Assembly: GCF_024704385.1 (NCBI RefSeq)
Contig: NZ_JAJDFX010000002.1
Location: 2,356,001-2,420,000, forward strand
Length of the DNA: 64,000 bases
Direction: 5' to 3'
DNA from: Cellulomonas sp. P24
Lineage (GTDB): Bacteria > Actinomycetota > Actinomycetes > Actinomycetales > Cellulomonadaceae
The notes under the pieces were generated by a model, which worked only from the letters and a program-made list of their open reading frames with translations, searched no databases and was not told the origin of the DNA. This document shows, piece after piece, positions 50,372-59,840 of this stretch; positions within the stretch are counted from its first letter, which is position 1, and every line of letters starts with the position of its first letter. The position numbers were made by a program, and so were the translations under genes.

Positions 50372-53098
50372 TCACACGTCGCGGATGCTGCGCAGCTCCT
50401 GCCGGCTCCGGACGCCGAGCTTGGTGAAGACCCGCGACAGGTGGCTGTCGACGGTGCGCACCGAGAGGGTCAACCGGTCGGCGATCGCCCGGCTGCTGAG
50501 CCCGCCGGCGGCGAGGCCGGCGATCTCGCGCTCGCGGGCGGTGAGGCGGGCTGACGGGCGCACGGTCGGGAGCCACAGCCCCTGGGCGGTGAGGTCGCGT
50601 GCGGCGATGGCCACGAGCTCGACGTCGCCGGCCACGATCGCCGTGGCATGGGCGAGAAGTGCCCGGGCCCGGGTGGTGGCGACGGCTGCGGCGAGCTGGC
50701 CGAGCCGGGTCAGTACGGCGGCGTCGGACGGGTCGGCCGCCCCGAGGAGGTGGCCGGCGACCAGCGCCCGGTGCAGCGCCTCGAGCTCGGTGCGGTGCAG
50801 CCCGCGATCCGCGCTCCAGTGCGCGAGTGCGAGGGCGTCGGCCCGCAGCGTCGGCTGGAGGAGCCAGAGCTGGGCGTCGACGAGGAGCAGCCGGAGGTCG
50901 GACTCCACCATCGCCGACGCCCGCTGCGGTGCGCGCCGCGCGGCATCGATGAGGCGGAGCGCCGCCGACCTGTCCCCGAGGGCTGCGGCCGCCACCGACT
51001 CCGCCGCTGCGGCGTACGCGTAGAGGCCGGACGGGTCGAGGATGCTGAGACTGGCCGACGCCGCATGGTGCTCACGGAGGGCGTCGGTCCACAGCCCTCG
51101 CGCCGCGGCGAGCAGGCCCCGGCCGGTGCTGTCCGCGGCGTACTGGATCGGGTGGCCGGCCTCGGCGCACGCCCGTGGGACGGCGGCGTGGTCGGCCCCC
51201 TCGAGGTCACCTGACCACAGGTGCACGAGGAGCTGGGTCGTGCGGATGCGCGCGAGCAGCCAGGGGTGTCGCGGCGCGTGCACCTCGGCGGCCCGGACGC
51301 TGCGGGTCGCGAGGGCCGTGGCGTCGCCGAGGCGTCCCGCCTGGGCCAGTCCGAGCACGGTCGGCGCCGCCAGCCCGAGCACGTTCGCGGACCGGTAGCC
51401 CGCAGCCCGGAGGTGCGCGAGCGAGGGTTCGACGCTCTCGGCGAAGCGCCCGGCGGCGCCGAGCCGGGTCAGGCGGTTCACCTCGAGGGCCGACCGCAGG
51501 TCCGGGTCGGCGTCGTCGCCCAGCTCGCGGAGCAGGCCGTCGATCAGGTCGAGCGAGCCGTCGGGGTCGTTGCCGTGGTACTGGTGGAGGTCGGCGCTCT
51601 GCTCCGCGAGCTGGATCTGCCGCAGGCGGTGCTCGGTCCCGGTGTGATCGGCGGTGAGTCGCTCCGACGCCTCGAGCAGGTCGGCGGCCGCGCGGCCGGA
51701 CTCGCCGAGCAGCCGCCAGGCCTGGGCCCGGACGAGCAGGACGTCGATCAGCGGGCCCGTGCCGCCGAGCGGCTGACGGAGCGCCGCGCTCGCGATCTGG
51801 ACGGCGATCTCGGGGCGGCACAACGACACCGCCGCGCGCATCGCACGGAGCAGGCGTTCGCCGGTCTGGTGGATGTCGCACTCCAGCGCCCACAGCACGG
51901 AGCGCAGCAGCCCGGCCGGCGACTCGTGCTCGGTCGGGAACCCGGAGCGGGCGGTGCGCAGCTGGGTGTACAGCTGCCGGCGACGGCTCATCGGGACGAG
52001 CGCGCGGACGGCCTCGGCGTACGCGGGAGGGTTGAGCCGCGCGATGGGGGACAGGGGCTCGTCGAACGATCGGTGGCTGCCCGGTGTCCCGTACGTCGTC
52101 GGCGCGGTCACGACGAGCCCCTCGTGCACGAGGTGGTCGAGGACCGCGTCGTCGACGAGGCGGTCCAGCCAGGACACGGGGATCGGCTCGGCGAGGGCCA
52201 CGAGCTCGAGTGCGGTGCGTGCCGGGACCGGGAGGTTGTCGAGGTCGCGTCCCACCGCGTCGAGGACCCGCGGGCCGGGACCGGCGCCGATCAGGCCGAT
52301 CCAGACCCCGTTGCGTTCCGCGAGGGTGCCCGTCTCGACCTCGTGGCGGAGGAGCTCGCGCACGTGGTGCGGGTTGCCGAGCGTCTGGCGCCAGATGCGT
52401 CGGCCGGTGTCCCCGGTGACGGGTCCGCCGAGCGCCTCCTCGACGAGGGCCTCGGTGGCGGCGGGGTCGAGCGGGCGGAGGTCGAGGCGTTCCGCCAGGC
52501 CGTCCTTCCACAGCTCGAGCCACGGCGACAGCTGCGCGCCCGACGGGCGCATGGTCGCCACGACGGTCACCTCGCCCTCGCGGACGAGCAGTGCGAGCGC
52601 CTGTGCGGTGGCCCGGTCCAGCAGGTGGGCGTCCTCGACGTGCAGCAGGACCGGTGTGCGCGGGGGCTCGTCGGTGACCCGGATGACGTGGCTGGGGTGG
52701 CCGGTGGCGCGCTCGAGCGACGCTCCCGATGCCGCGAGGTGGATGCCCTCGAGCGCGGCCCAGCGGTCGGCCGCACCGACGGTCAGGGTCATGGGGTGGG
52801 GGTCGGGGAGCTGGCGGTCGGCGATCGTCCCGTCTGTCGCGACCCGGGCGTCGCTGAGGTGGGGAGCGAGAGCGCGGCGTCGTGCGGTCCACTCGTCGAG
52901 GGTCGCCCGGACGAGGTGCGTCTTGCCGACGCCGGCCTCGCCGACCACCAGGACGCTGCGGGCGGACGCGAGTGCGTCGAGCATCGCCGTGCGGGGTGCG
53001 GGGCGGTCGACGAACGGCCACGGTCGGCCGGTGGGCCTGTCGCTGAGCGGGGCGGGGATGCGACCGGTGGTCGTGGCGCGATCGGCGAGGTCGGTCAT
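50372..53098 (-). CDS. Large LuxR-family regulator with AAA ATPase domain (LAL type)
   Basis: 908 residues from ATG 53098, with GGGGGG nearby as ribosome site. The N-terminal AAA module has Walker A VVGEAGVGKTHLV (about residues 50-62) and the Walker B-like VLLHVEDAHLLD (about 149-160). A long helical middle of TPR-like repeats follows, and a C-terminal LuxR HTH (LTAREREIAGLAAGGLSSRA, then SVRTVDSHLSRVFTKLGV). It is divergent from the contractile injection genes and likely their activator; the intergenic region has matching repeats. The inducer is unknown. Confidence 0.9.
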   Translation of the reverse strand: MTDLADRATTTGRIPAPLSDRPTGRPWPFVDRPAPRTAMLDALASARSVLVVGEAGVGKTHLVRATLDEWTARRRALAPHLSDARVATDGTIADRQLPDPHPMTLTVGAADRWAALEGIHLAASGASLERATGHPSHVIRVTDEPPRTPVLLHVEDAHLLDRATAQALALLVREGEVTVVATMRPSGAQLSPWLELWKDGLAERLDLRPLDPAATEALVEEALGGPVTGDTGRRIWRQTLGNPHHVRELLRHEVETGTLAERNGVWIGLIGAGPGPRVLDAVGRDLDNLPVPARTALELVALAEPIPVSWLDRLVDDAVLDHLVHEGLVVTAPTTYGTPGSHRSFDEPLSPIARLNPPAYAEAVRALVPMSRRRQLYTQLRTARSGFPTEHESPAGLLRSVLWALECDIHQTGERLLRAMRAAVSLCRPEIAVQIASAALRQPLGGTGPLIDVLLVRAQAWRLLGESGRAAADLLEASERLTADHTGTEHRLRQIQLAEQSADLHQYHGNDPDGSLDLIDGLLRELGDDADPDLRSALEVNRLTRLGAAGRFAESVEPSLAHLRAAGYRSANVLGLAAPTVLGLAQAGRLGDATALATRSVRAAEVHAPRHPWLLARIRTTQLLVHLWSGDLEGADHAAVPRACAEAGHPIQYAADSTGRGLLAAARGLWTDALREHHAASASLSILDPSGLYAYAAAAESVAAAALGDRSAALRLIDAARRAPQRASAMVESDLRLLLVDAQLWLLQPTLRADALALAHWSADRGLHRTELEALHRALVAGHLLGAADPSDAAVLTRLGQLAAAVATTRARALLAHATAIVAGDVELVAIAARDLTAQGLWLPTVRPSARLTAREREIAGLAAGGLSSRAIADRLTLSVRTVDSHLSRVFTKLGVRSRQELRSIRDV

Positions 53099-53196
53099 GC
53101 CATCCCCCCGTCCTCTCGGTCCACCATGGCGTCCGGCGGACGTCGCTCCGCGCGAGCGTGCGTCTCAGCTCACCGATGCGCTCCGAGCAGGACCTT

Positions 53197-53288
53197 AGTC
53201 CCAAAGTGCCCGGAAGACACCGAGTTGACGACGACATTCACCCATGTGGCGAGGGGCAAAAGTCCCAAGATCGGTAGGGATTACCGAT
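53197..53288. promoter_or_regulatory. Candidate operator region of the contractile injection operon
   Basis: Two direct repeats AGTCCCAA (53197-53204 and 53261-53268) lie 64 bp apart. Directly after the second is a perfect inverted repeat ATCGGTA-GGGAT-TACCGAT (53270-53288). No strong sigma-70 promoter was found, which fits activator-dependent expression, with the LuxR regulator as candidate. Confidence 0.6.
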
Positions 53289-53382
53289 GTCGCTCCGCAC
53301 GCCCGCTCCTACGTTCGACACTGTCAGCGCCCACGGCACCGCCCTCTCCCCGAGGATGCGGCGCGAAACCAGGGAGAGATAG
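53287..53382 (+). CDS. Possible 31-residue leader peptide before the sheath gene
   Basis: ATG 53287 opens a short Arg-rich frame ending at TAG 53380-53382, which overlaps the sheath start as TAGTG. No clear ribosome site precedes it and it may be chance. If translated, it would couple sheath translation to the leader. Confidence 0.2.
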   Translation: MSLRTPAPTFDTVSAHGTALSPRMRRETRER

Positions 53383-54950
53383 TGCCCACATACACCGCGC
53401 CAGGCGTGTACGTCGAGGAAGTCCCGTCGTCGCAGAAGGTCCTCGCGTCAGCACCCACAGCCGTCGCAGCCTTCGTCGGCTTCACCGAGCGGGCCCCGCT
53501 CGGCGACCCGAACGACCCCGAGGGCCTCGCCCCCCGGCTCGTCACGAGCTGGACCCAGTTCGAGTCGCTGTTCGGCGGGTTCGTCGACGGCGCGATCCTG
53601 CCGCTGTCCGTCTTCGGGTTCTTCCAGAACGGCGGGACCCTCGCCTACATCGTGCGGATCCCCAACTCGACCCCCGCCGGTGAGCCCGCCCGTCTGGCGC
53701 TCCCGGCTGCGGACCGGTCCCTCGGGAGCCCGCTCGAGATCACCAGCGTCGAGCCCGACGCCGACGTCACCGTCGCGATCGCGACCGACGACGGCGACCC
53801 GGACGCCGAGGGCCCCTCGACCTTCACGCTGAGCGTGATCGTCGGCGGCGAGACGGTCGAGCAGTACCCCGACCTGACCTTCGGCGGTGCGCGTGACGCG
53901 GCAGCCGTGATCAACAAGACCTCCACGCAGATCAAGGTCGAGCTCAAGCTCGAGGCCGACGTGGACCTGCAGAGCCAGCTCGAGCTGCTCCGCCCGGGCC
54001 TGTACCCCCTCGAGAAGGCGGCGCCGGTCCCGGCTCCCGTGACCGGCCGCAAGTTCGCCGGATCGGAGACCGCCCGCAGCGGCATCAACGGTCTGGCGAT
54101 CGCCGAGGACGTGACGATGGTCATCGTCCCCGACCTCATCACCGCCGCGACCAAGGCCGACGGCAGCGTCGACCTGGGCCTGTGGAAGGCCGTCCAGACG
54201 TCGCTGATCGCCCACTGCGAGCTGCACCCGAACCGCATGGCGATCCTCGACGCCCCTCCCGGGATGGGCCCGCAGCAGATCAAGGAGTGGCGCAGCGAGA
54301 CCGCGATGTACGACTCGGCGTTCGCCGCGCTGTACTACCCGTGGATCAAGGTCGAGAACCCCATCGGCTCCAACGGCGACGCCGAGGTGCTCATCCCGCC
54401 GTCCGGCCACGTCGCCGGCGTCTGGGCCCGCACCGACGACACCCGTGGGGTGTGGAAGGCGCCGGCGAACGACACGATCCGCGGCGTGCTCGACGTCGAG
54501 CGCTCGATCACCCAGAACGAGCAGTCGCTGCTGAACCCGATCGGGATCAACTGCATCCGCCCGTTCGGCACGCGCGGCATCCGGATCTGGGGTGCACGCA
54601 CCCTCGCGTCGGACACCGACTGGCAGTACATCAACGTGCGCCGGCTCTTCAACATGGTCGAGTCGACCATCATGGACGGCACGCAGTGGGCGGTCTTCGA
54701 GCCGAACGACGTCACCCTCTGGGAGGGCGTGACCCGCACGCTCACCGGCTACCTGCGCGGACTGTGGCAGTCCGGGGCCCTGTTCGGCGCCTCGGCGGAC
54801 CAGGCCTACTTCGTGCGATGCGACGCCACGACGAACCCGCCGGAGTCGATCGACGCCGGCAAGCTCGTCGTCGAGGTCGGGCTCGCGCCGGTCAAGCCGG
54901 CCGAGTTCGTGATCTTCCGCATCAGCCAGAACAAGCAGTCAGCCTCCTGA
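53382..54950 (+). CDS. Contractile injection system sheath protein
   Basis: 522 residues from GTG 53382, with AGGGAGAG upstream. The start PTYTAPGVYVEEVPSSQKVL and the VAAFVGFTERAPLG turn are typical of phage tail sheath proteins of the subtilisin-like-fold family, and the C-terminal half carries the interlocking domain (SLLNPIGINCIRPFGTRGIR, ARTLASDTDWQYINVRRLFN). Many copies assemble around the inner tube and contract to drive it. It is the first structural gene of the cluster; a 10-bp hairpin separates it from the tube gene. The open frame reaches further upstream without homology. Confidence 0.93.
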   Translation: MPTYTAPGVYVEEVPSSQKVLASAPTAVAAFVGFTERAPLGDPNDPEGLAPRLVTSWTQFESLFGGFVDGAILPLSVFGFFQNGGTLAYIVRIPNSTPAGEPARLALPAADRSLGSPLEITSVEPDADVTVAIATDDGDPDAEGPSTFTLSVIVGGETVEQYPDLTFGGARDAAAVINKTSTQIKVELKLEADVDLQSQLELLRPGLYPLEKAAPVPAPVTGRKFAGSETARSGINGLAIAEDVTMVIVPDLITAATKADGSVDLGLWKAVQTSLIAHCELHPNRMAILDAPPGMGPQQIKEWRSETAMYDSAFAALYYPWIKVENPIGSNGDAEVLIPPSGHVAGVWARTDDTRGVWKAPANDTIRGVLDVERSITQNEQSLLNPIGINCIRPFGTRGIRIWGARTLASDTDWQYINVRRLFNMVESTIMDGTQWAVFEPNDVTLWEGVTRTLTGYLRGLWQSGALFGASADQAYFVRCDATTNPPESIDAGKLVVEVGLAPVKPAEFVIFRISQNKQSAS

Positions 54951-54959
54951 TCTCACCCC

Positions 54960-54987
54960 GTCCCGGTGGGCTCAGGTCCACCGGGAC
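54960..54987 (+). terminator. Intercistronic hairpin between sheath and tube genes
   Basis: GTCCCGGTGG (54960-54969) and CCACCGGGAC (54978-54987) pair perfectly around an 8-nt loop. It may tune sheath and tube message levels. Confidence 0.65.
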
Positions 54988-55012
54988 GTCCCACCTGAAC
55001 TGAGGAGCACCC

Positions 55013-55492
55013 GTGCCCAACGCAATCTTCAACACCGACCCGATCATCTCCCAGAACTTCTTCCTCGAGATCGACGGGTCTGTGGTGTCGTCGCTGATCG
55101 GCGTCTCGGGCCTGGACGTCGAGGTCGGTGTCGCGACGACCAAGCAGGTCGGCAAGGACGGCAAGCAGCAGCTGGTCAAGACCCTCGGCGAGGTCACGAA
55201 CGTCCCCGACCTCAGCCTCACGCGTGTTGCCCCGTCCGACATGGGCAACGACAAGCTCTGGGGATGGTTCAACGACATCCGCGACAAGGGCATCAAGCTC
55301 TCCGACCGGACGAACAACCGCAAGAACGGCTCGATCGTGATGTACGACCACACCCACACCGAGGTCGCACGGTTCAACTTCTTCAACGGCTGGCCGAGCA
55401 AGATCTCCACCGACGGGCTCAGCGTGGACAGCCAGGACGCGGTGAAGGAGACGATCACCCTCACCATCGAGCGTCTCGCGCGGGTCAAGTGA
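55013..55492 (+). CDS. Inner tube protein 1
   Basis: 159 residues from GTG 55013, with GAGGAG before it. It belongs to the gp19/Hcp-like tail tube family (NFFLEIDGSVVSSLIGVSGL, DKLWGWFNDIRDKG, FNFFNGWPSKISTDGL). Hexameric rings stack to form the tube that the sheath expels. The stop overlaps the next gene by GTGA, so the assembly chaperone is translationally coupled to it. Confidence 0.93.
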   Translation: MPNAIFNTDPIISQNFFLEIDGSVVSSLIGVSGLDVEVGVATTKQVGKDGKQQLVKTLGEVTNVPDLSLTRVAPSDMGNDKLWGWFNDIRDKGIKLSDRTNNRKNGSIVMYDHTHTEVARFNFFNGWPSKISTDGLSVDSQDAVKETITLTIERLARVK

Positions 55493-55968
55493 GCCTGCAG
55501 ACCCGCTACGACTTCACCCTGCCGCGCGGCTACGTCGACGACCAGGGTGTGGTCCACCGCACGGGCACGATGCGCCTGGCGACCGCACGGGACGAGCTCG
55601 AGCCGCTCCGGGACCCGATGATCGACGGCGCGGACGACCCGCGCCTGACCATCGTCGTGCTCGCGCGCGTGGTCGAGAGGCTCGGCACGCTCGAGCTCGT
55701 GACGACCCGGGAGATCGAGGGGCTCTTCGCCGCCGATCTGGCGTTCCTCCAGGACTTCTACGGAGTGATCAACTTTGGCAGCCAGGAGGAGTACGAGGAG
55801 CTGATCGCCGCACAGCGCGAGGCCGGCGCCCCGGTGACGACGCAGGCCGTCGCCCCGGAGCCGGCGGTCGCCGCGACCGAGGACGCGCCGGCCGACGCCC
55901 CGGCCGTCGCGTCGTACTCGCGGCCGGGTCGTTCGGCCATCGAGGAGATCCCGCACGACGGCAGGTGA
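55489..55968 (+). CDS. Phage-tail assembly chaperone-like protein
   Basis: 159 residues from GTG 55489. It begins QTRYDFTLPRGYVDDQGVVH and has TREIEGLFAADLAFLQDFYG, a pattern of the tail assembly proteins (Mu gp41-like group) found after the tube gene in contractile injection clusters. The last 45 residues are an acidic Ala/Pro-rich tail. It is thought to help tube or tape assembly in the cytoplasm and is probably not in the final particle. Confidence 0.8.
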   Translation: MSLQTRYDFTLPRGYVDDQGVVHRTGTMRLATARDELEPLRDPMIDGADDPRLTIVVLARVVERLGTLELVTTREIEGLFAADLAFLQDFYGVINFGSQEEYEELIAAQREAGAPVTTQAVAPEPAVAATEDAPADAPAVASYSRPGRSAIEEIPHDGR

Positions 55969-55971
55969 CAC

Positions 55972-56148
55972 ATGCTCCGCTACCCGGCTGAGGCGCTCTG
56001 GCAGGAGATCGCCTATCTCGCCTACCACCTGCACTGGTCGATGGCGGACCTGCTCGACCTCGAGCACCTGGACCGTGTCCGCATGGTCCGGGCGGTGTCG
56101 TCCCTGAACGAACGAGCGTGGGAGGCGGTGCGCGACGGTGGCATCTGA
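55972..56148 (+). CDS. Small DUF6760-type contractile injection protein
   Basis: 58 residues. The sequence starts MLRYPAEALWQEIAYLAYHL and goes on with HWSMADLLDLEHLDR, the pattern of the small helical DUF6760 proteins between the assembly chaperone and second tube in these clusters. It begins three bases after the chaperone stop and overlaps the second tube gene by 11 bp. It corresponds by position to the C-terminal part of the gpG/GT-type assembly proteins; its function is unknown. Confidence 0.85.
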   Translation: MLRYPAEALWQEIAYLAYHLHWSMADLLDLEHLDRVRMVRAVSSLNERAWEAVRDGGI

Positions 56149-56623
56149 CATCGAGCCCCTCGGCGGCGATCCCACCACCGGCGGCATGTTCATCTTCGAG
56201 GTGGACGGGGTCGAGATCGGCACCTTCCGCGAGGTGCGCGGCCTCGAGCTGACCGTCGACGTCGAGACGTACACCGAGGGCGGTCAGAACCAGTACGTCC
56301 ACAAGCTGCCCGGCACGCTGCACTGGCCGAACCTCGTCTTCAGCCGTGGCATGGTCGAGAGCGACGCGCTGTTCACCTGGGTGTCCAACTCCTCCGGGGA
56401 GAACTTCGCCGCGAACGGGAACAAGGTGACGCGCAGCACCGGTGCGGTCACCGCCGTCACCAGCGAGGGCAAGCGCCTGCGGGCGTGGGAGTTCGACCAG
56501 GTCTTCGCCGTCCGCTGGACCGGGCCCGAGTTTCACGTCGGCAGCAACGAGCAGCTCGTCGAGCAGCTCGAGGTGGCGCACAACGGCTTCCGCGCGAAGA
56601 CGACGAATACCCCGGCACCGTGA
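56138..56623 (+). CDS. Inner tube protein 2
   Basis: 161 residues from GTG 56138. A second gp19-like tube or tube-initiator paralogue (GGMFIFEVDGVEIGTFREV, VETYTEGGQNQYVHKLPG, WPNLVFSRGMVESDALFTWV). In Afp and PVC particles the second tube protein forms the first layer above the spike. Its stop overlaps the start of the Pro-rich gene (GTGA). Confidence 0.92.
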   Translation: MASDIEPLGGDPTTGGMFIFEVDGVEIGTFREVRGLELTVDVETYTEGGQNQYVHKLPGTLHWPNLVFSRGMVESDALFTWVSNSSGENFAANGNKVTRSTGAVTAVTSEGKRLRAWEFDQVFAVRWTGPEFHVGSNEQLVEQLEVAHNGFRAKTTNTPAP

Positions 56624-59600
56624 GCGGGACCGAGAACGAGCCGACGTCCCCCGGCAGCGCACCTGACCCGACCCCTGCGCCGTCGGTGACGCTCGGTGCC
56701 GCGATCCGCACCCGTTTCCGTCGCCCGGGCGCCGCCGACGGGCAGCACCCGCCCCGGCTCATCGGTCACCTCGCCGCGCGGTCCCTCCTGTTCAGCGCCG
56801 CCTCCGGGCGTTCGCTCGCGGTGCGGCGCGTCGTCGGGGTCCCGGCGAGCGTGCGAGGAGTCGGCTCCCGTGACGCCGTCGTCCGGGCACCGCGGTGGTG
56901 GAGCCCGAGTGCCACGCCGGAGGAGATCGCCGACGCCGCCGGGGCCCGCCCGACGCCCGCCCCCGCCGATCCGGCGACCGGCGTGACACTCCCGGCGCGT
57001 GGCCTGCGCCGCGTCGCACGCGGCGTTCCGAACGAGTCCCCTCGGCACCCCGGCGGGATGTCCGTCAGCGCCGCCCCCAGCACCCTGCCGATCCGGCCGG
57101 CGCGAGAGGTGACCGCCGCCGGCCCGATGATCACCTCCGTGGACCGGCGCCGACGGTCGCCGTCGCCACCGCCCCGACCGAGCGGCCCCGGCGGTCCGTC
57201 GGGGCAGGCCTCGGGGGCCGGCACCACGCCCGACGTGGCGCGCGCGACGTCGGCCGGTTCCCCGGAGAAGGCTGTGCGCCGGACCGTGTCGGCCGTCGGC
57301 CCGGACGGCAACCGAGGCGACCGGACGACGGGGAACGACGGGACGACCCGGCTGACCCCCACCGCTCGCGTGAGCCGTTACGTCCGTCGACGCCTCGCCG
57401 CTGCCCGTGCGGCCCGCGGTGACGAGACGACCGCAGCACCGAGCGCCAGCCGGTCGGGGGCGACGGACGCGCCACGGACGCCGTCTCCGACGCCGACGAC
57501 GCGGGCGTCGGCTCCGTCGACCTCTCGAGGCGGCGCGAGTACGCCCGCCTCTGTCGCCACCGGCAGGACGGGTGAGGTCGCGCCGGTCCGCCGGTCCGCC
57601 GCACCGGCCCCGTCGTCCGCGCCGCCGAGCCCGTCCCACCAGGTCGGACCGGCGTCCGCCGCTGCTCCCGACGGCACGACGACGCCGACCGGGCCTTCCC
57701 TGGGGAGAGCGGCAGGTGCGCCGGGGGGCGTCGTCGCCTCTCCCGTGGACGCACCGCCGGTCGGCGCGGTCCAGCCGTCCGAGGCGTCGCCGACCGCGGA
57801 GGTCGCCGCCCCGCGCCGGCTGCCGAGCGCGGTCGCCGCAGGGCCGTTGACGAGCCCGGAGCCGGCGCCGACCCGCCCCGCGCGCCGAGGGATGGCGGCG
57901 CGCACGCTTCGCCGTGCCGTCGGCGCACCGGTGCGCCTCCGGGTGCCGGGTGCGGCCTCCGTGGCGGCACCGGGCGGCTACCGACCCGTGCGGCGCGAGC
58001 CGGACGCGGTGGCGGGCCCGATCCGCAGGTCGACCGCCGCCGACGCAGGACGAGCAGCGGCGGGGGCGTCGGGCGCCGGCACCCGGCCCGAGGCCGCGAC
58101 GCCAGCGCCTGCGGGCCGGGCGCCGGATCGGCAGGGCCCGGCCACGACCCAGGCGCACGCCGCGGCGCCGGTCTCGACTGCGCCCGGCTCGACCTTGCGG
58201 AGCGCCACCGTCCAGAACCCGACCTCGCCCAGCCCGAACGCAACCAGCCCGACCGTGTCGAGCTCGGCCACGCCGGGCCGGACCTCACTCTCTCGAACCA
58301 CACCGACCGGTGCCGCGCGTCACGGCGCCGTCGAGCAGGGTGTGGCGGCCGCCGCGACCCCGCAGACCGCCACGCCGACCTCGGCGGTGCCTGCGGTGCG
58401 CGCAGAGGGGGACCCGACCGCCGTGCGTCGCTCCGTCGGACCCGCTACCGCGACGACGCTGCCGCTCGCTGCGGCGGGAGCCTCGGTCGGTGACGACGCG
58501 GCTCACCCGTCGGGTGCGCGCGATGCTGCACCGCGGACCGTGCGCCGGTACAGCGGGCTCCCCGTGGCCATGGGCTCGCTCGCGGTGCGTCGCGCGTCGG
58601 AGGGTGAGCTCGTCACGTCCGGGGCGAGCGCCGGACGGCTCGTCCGGCCGGGGCGTCCCTTGGCTGTGCACGCCTCGACCGACCGCCGTGCGACCGGCGG
58701 CCTGGGGTCGGGTTCGTCGGCCCGCACCTCGACCCTCGGGGCTACGGCGCCGAGCTCCCTGCTGCTGGCGAGTGCCTCGGCACGGTCCAGCGGATCCGAG
58801 CGGCCGGGTGCCACGGTGCGGCGTCGACCCGCGCCGGCGGCGTCGTCGCAGGTGCTGTCGGAGCGCCGTCCCGCTGCCTCACGAGGCCCTGCGGGGTCAC
58901 CGGGCTCGTCCGGACGGCAGGGGTCTCCCGCGCAGTCGCGCTCGGCCGGGCCACAGGGTCCCTCCGGTCCGCCGGGTGCCGCACACCCGGGGGGCGGGAC
59001 GTCGCAGGGCGTCGCGACGTCGGGTCTCGCGTCGCCGGGCCGACGCGGCTCGACGATCCGGCGCGCGCCCCACGGCCCCGAGGCCGTCGTCGGTCGCACG
59101 TGGTCGCTGGGGATCGTCGGCCCACCGGTGGGGCAGGCGATCCGTCGTTGGACCGACGCGTCTCGGCAGCGACCGGACGGGTCAGAGGCCCGCAGCACGC
59201 TGCTCGGCGGACATCGGGCGCCGGGAACCCCGGCGTCGGTCCCGGCAATCGGTCGGGGTGCCCCTGGGTGGCCGGCTCCTGCGGGCGGCTCCCGTCGTCG
59301 CAGCGAGGGACGGGCGGCACCCGTGCTCGGGCTGCACCGCGGTGCCGTCGTGCCGGCGGAGCTCGTCGGTGTCGCCTCGACGGCCGGCCGACTCGTGATG
59401 CCGCCTCGGGCTGCGCCGTCCCCGGCCGGTCCACCGCCGGCGGTCCCCGACGCACCTGCGTCCCGCGTCGCCTCGCCCGGCGCACCGCGCGAGGGGGGGA
59501 GGATCGTCCCGCGCAGCCGGACCGAACCTCCCGGCGACTCTCGCGGCGCTCCTGGCCGCGGAGTCCACCGGGGCATTCTCCGGCCCGGGTGCCCCGACGC

Positions 59601-59840
59601 CGACCGACGCCGTCGCCCCGCCGCCGATCCGCCACACCTTCGAGGGAGCCGACATGACCACCAGCGTGCAGCACAGCCCGGTGAGTGCGTCGTGGACCGC
59701 ACCCGACGACCCCGGCAGCCGTACCCTCGACCCCGAGGTCATGGACGAGCTCGTGGACCGTGTGGTCGAGCGGATCGAAGGCCGCGTCGTCGAAGAGCTC
59801 GAGCGCCGCGGGCGCCGTGGTCTGCCGGGGGGTGTTCTGA
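56620..59840 (+). CDS. Pro/Ala/Ser/Arg-rich disordered protein with repeated Val-Arg-Arg motifs (two apparent frameshifts)
   Basis: Unrecognised. GTG 56620 is joined to tube 2 by GTGA. About 960 residues of low-complexity sequence carry recurring short motifs (LAVRRVV, KAVRRTV, TLRRAV, PIRRST, AVRRSV, TVRRYSG, STIRRA, AIRRWT) spaced through it. As written the frame stays open to 60168 and would overlap the next gene by 330 bp. Removing one G from the G7 run at 59493-59499 restores a smooth C-terminus (NLPATLAALLAAESTGAFSG, IRHTFEGADM, EVMDELVDRVVERIEGRVVE), and removing one G from the G6 run at 59827-59832 makes it end LPGVF with TGA overlapping the LysM start (TGATG). The ancestral protein is thus about 1072 residues with a charged C-terminal helix. 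A scaffold or linker in the injection particle is possible. Confidence 0.6.
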
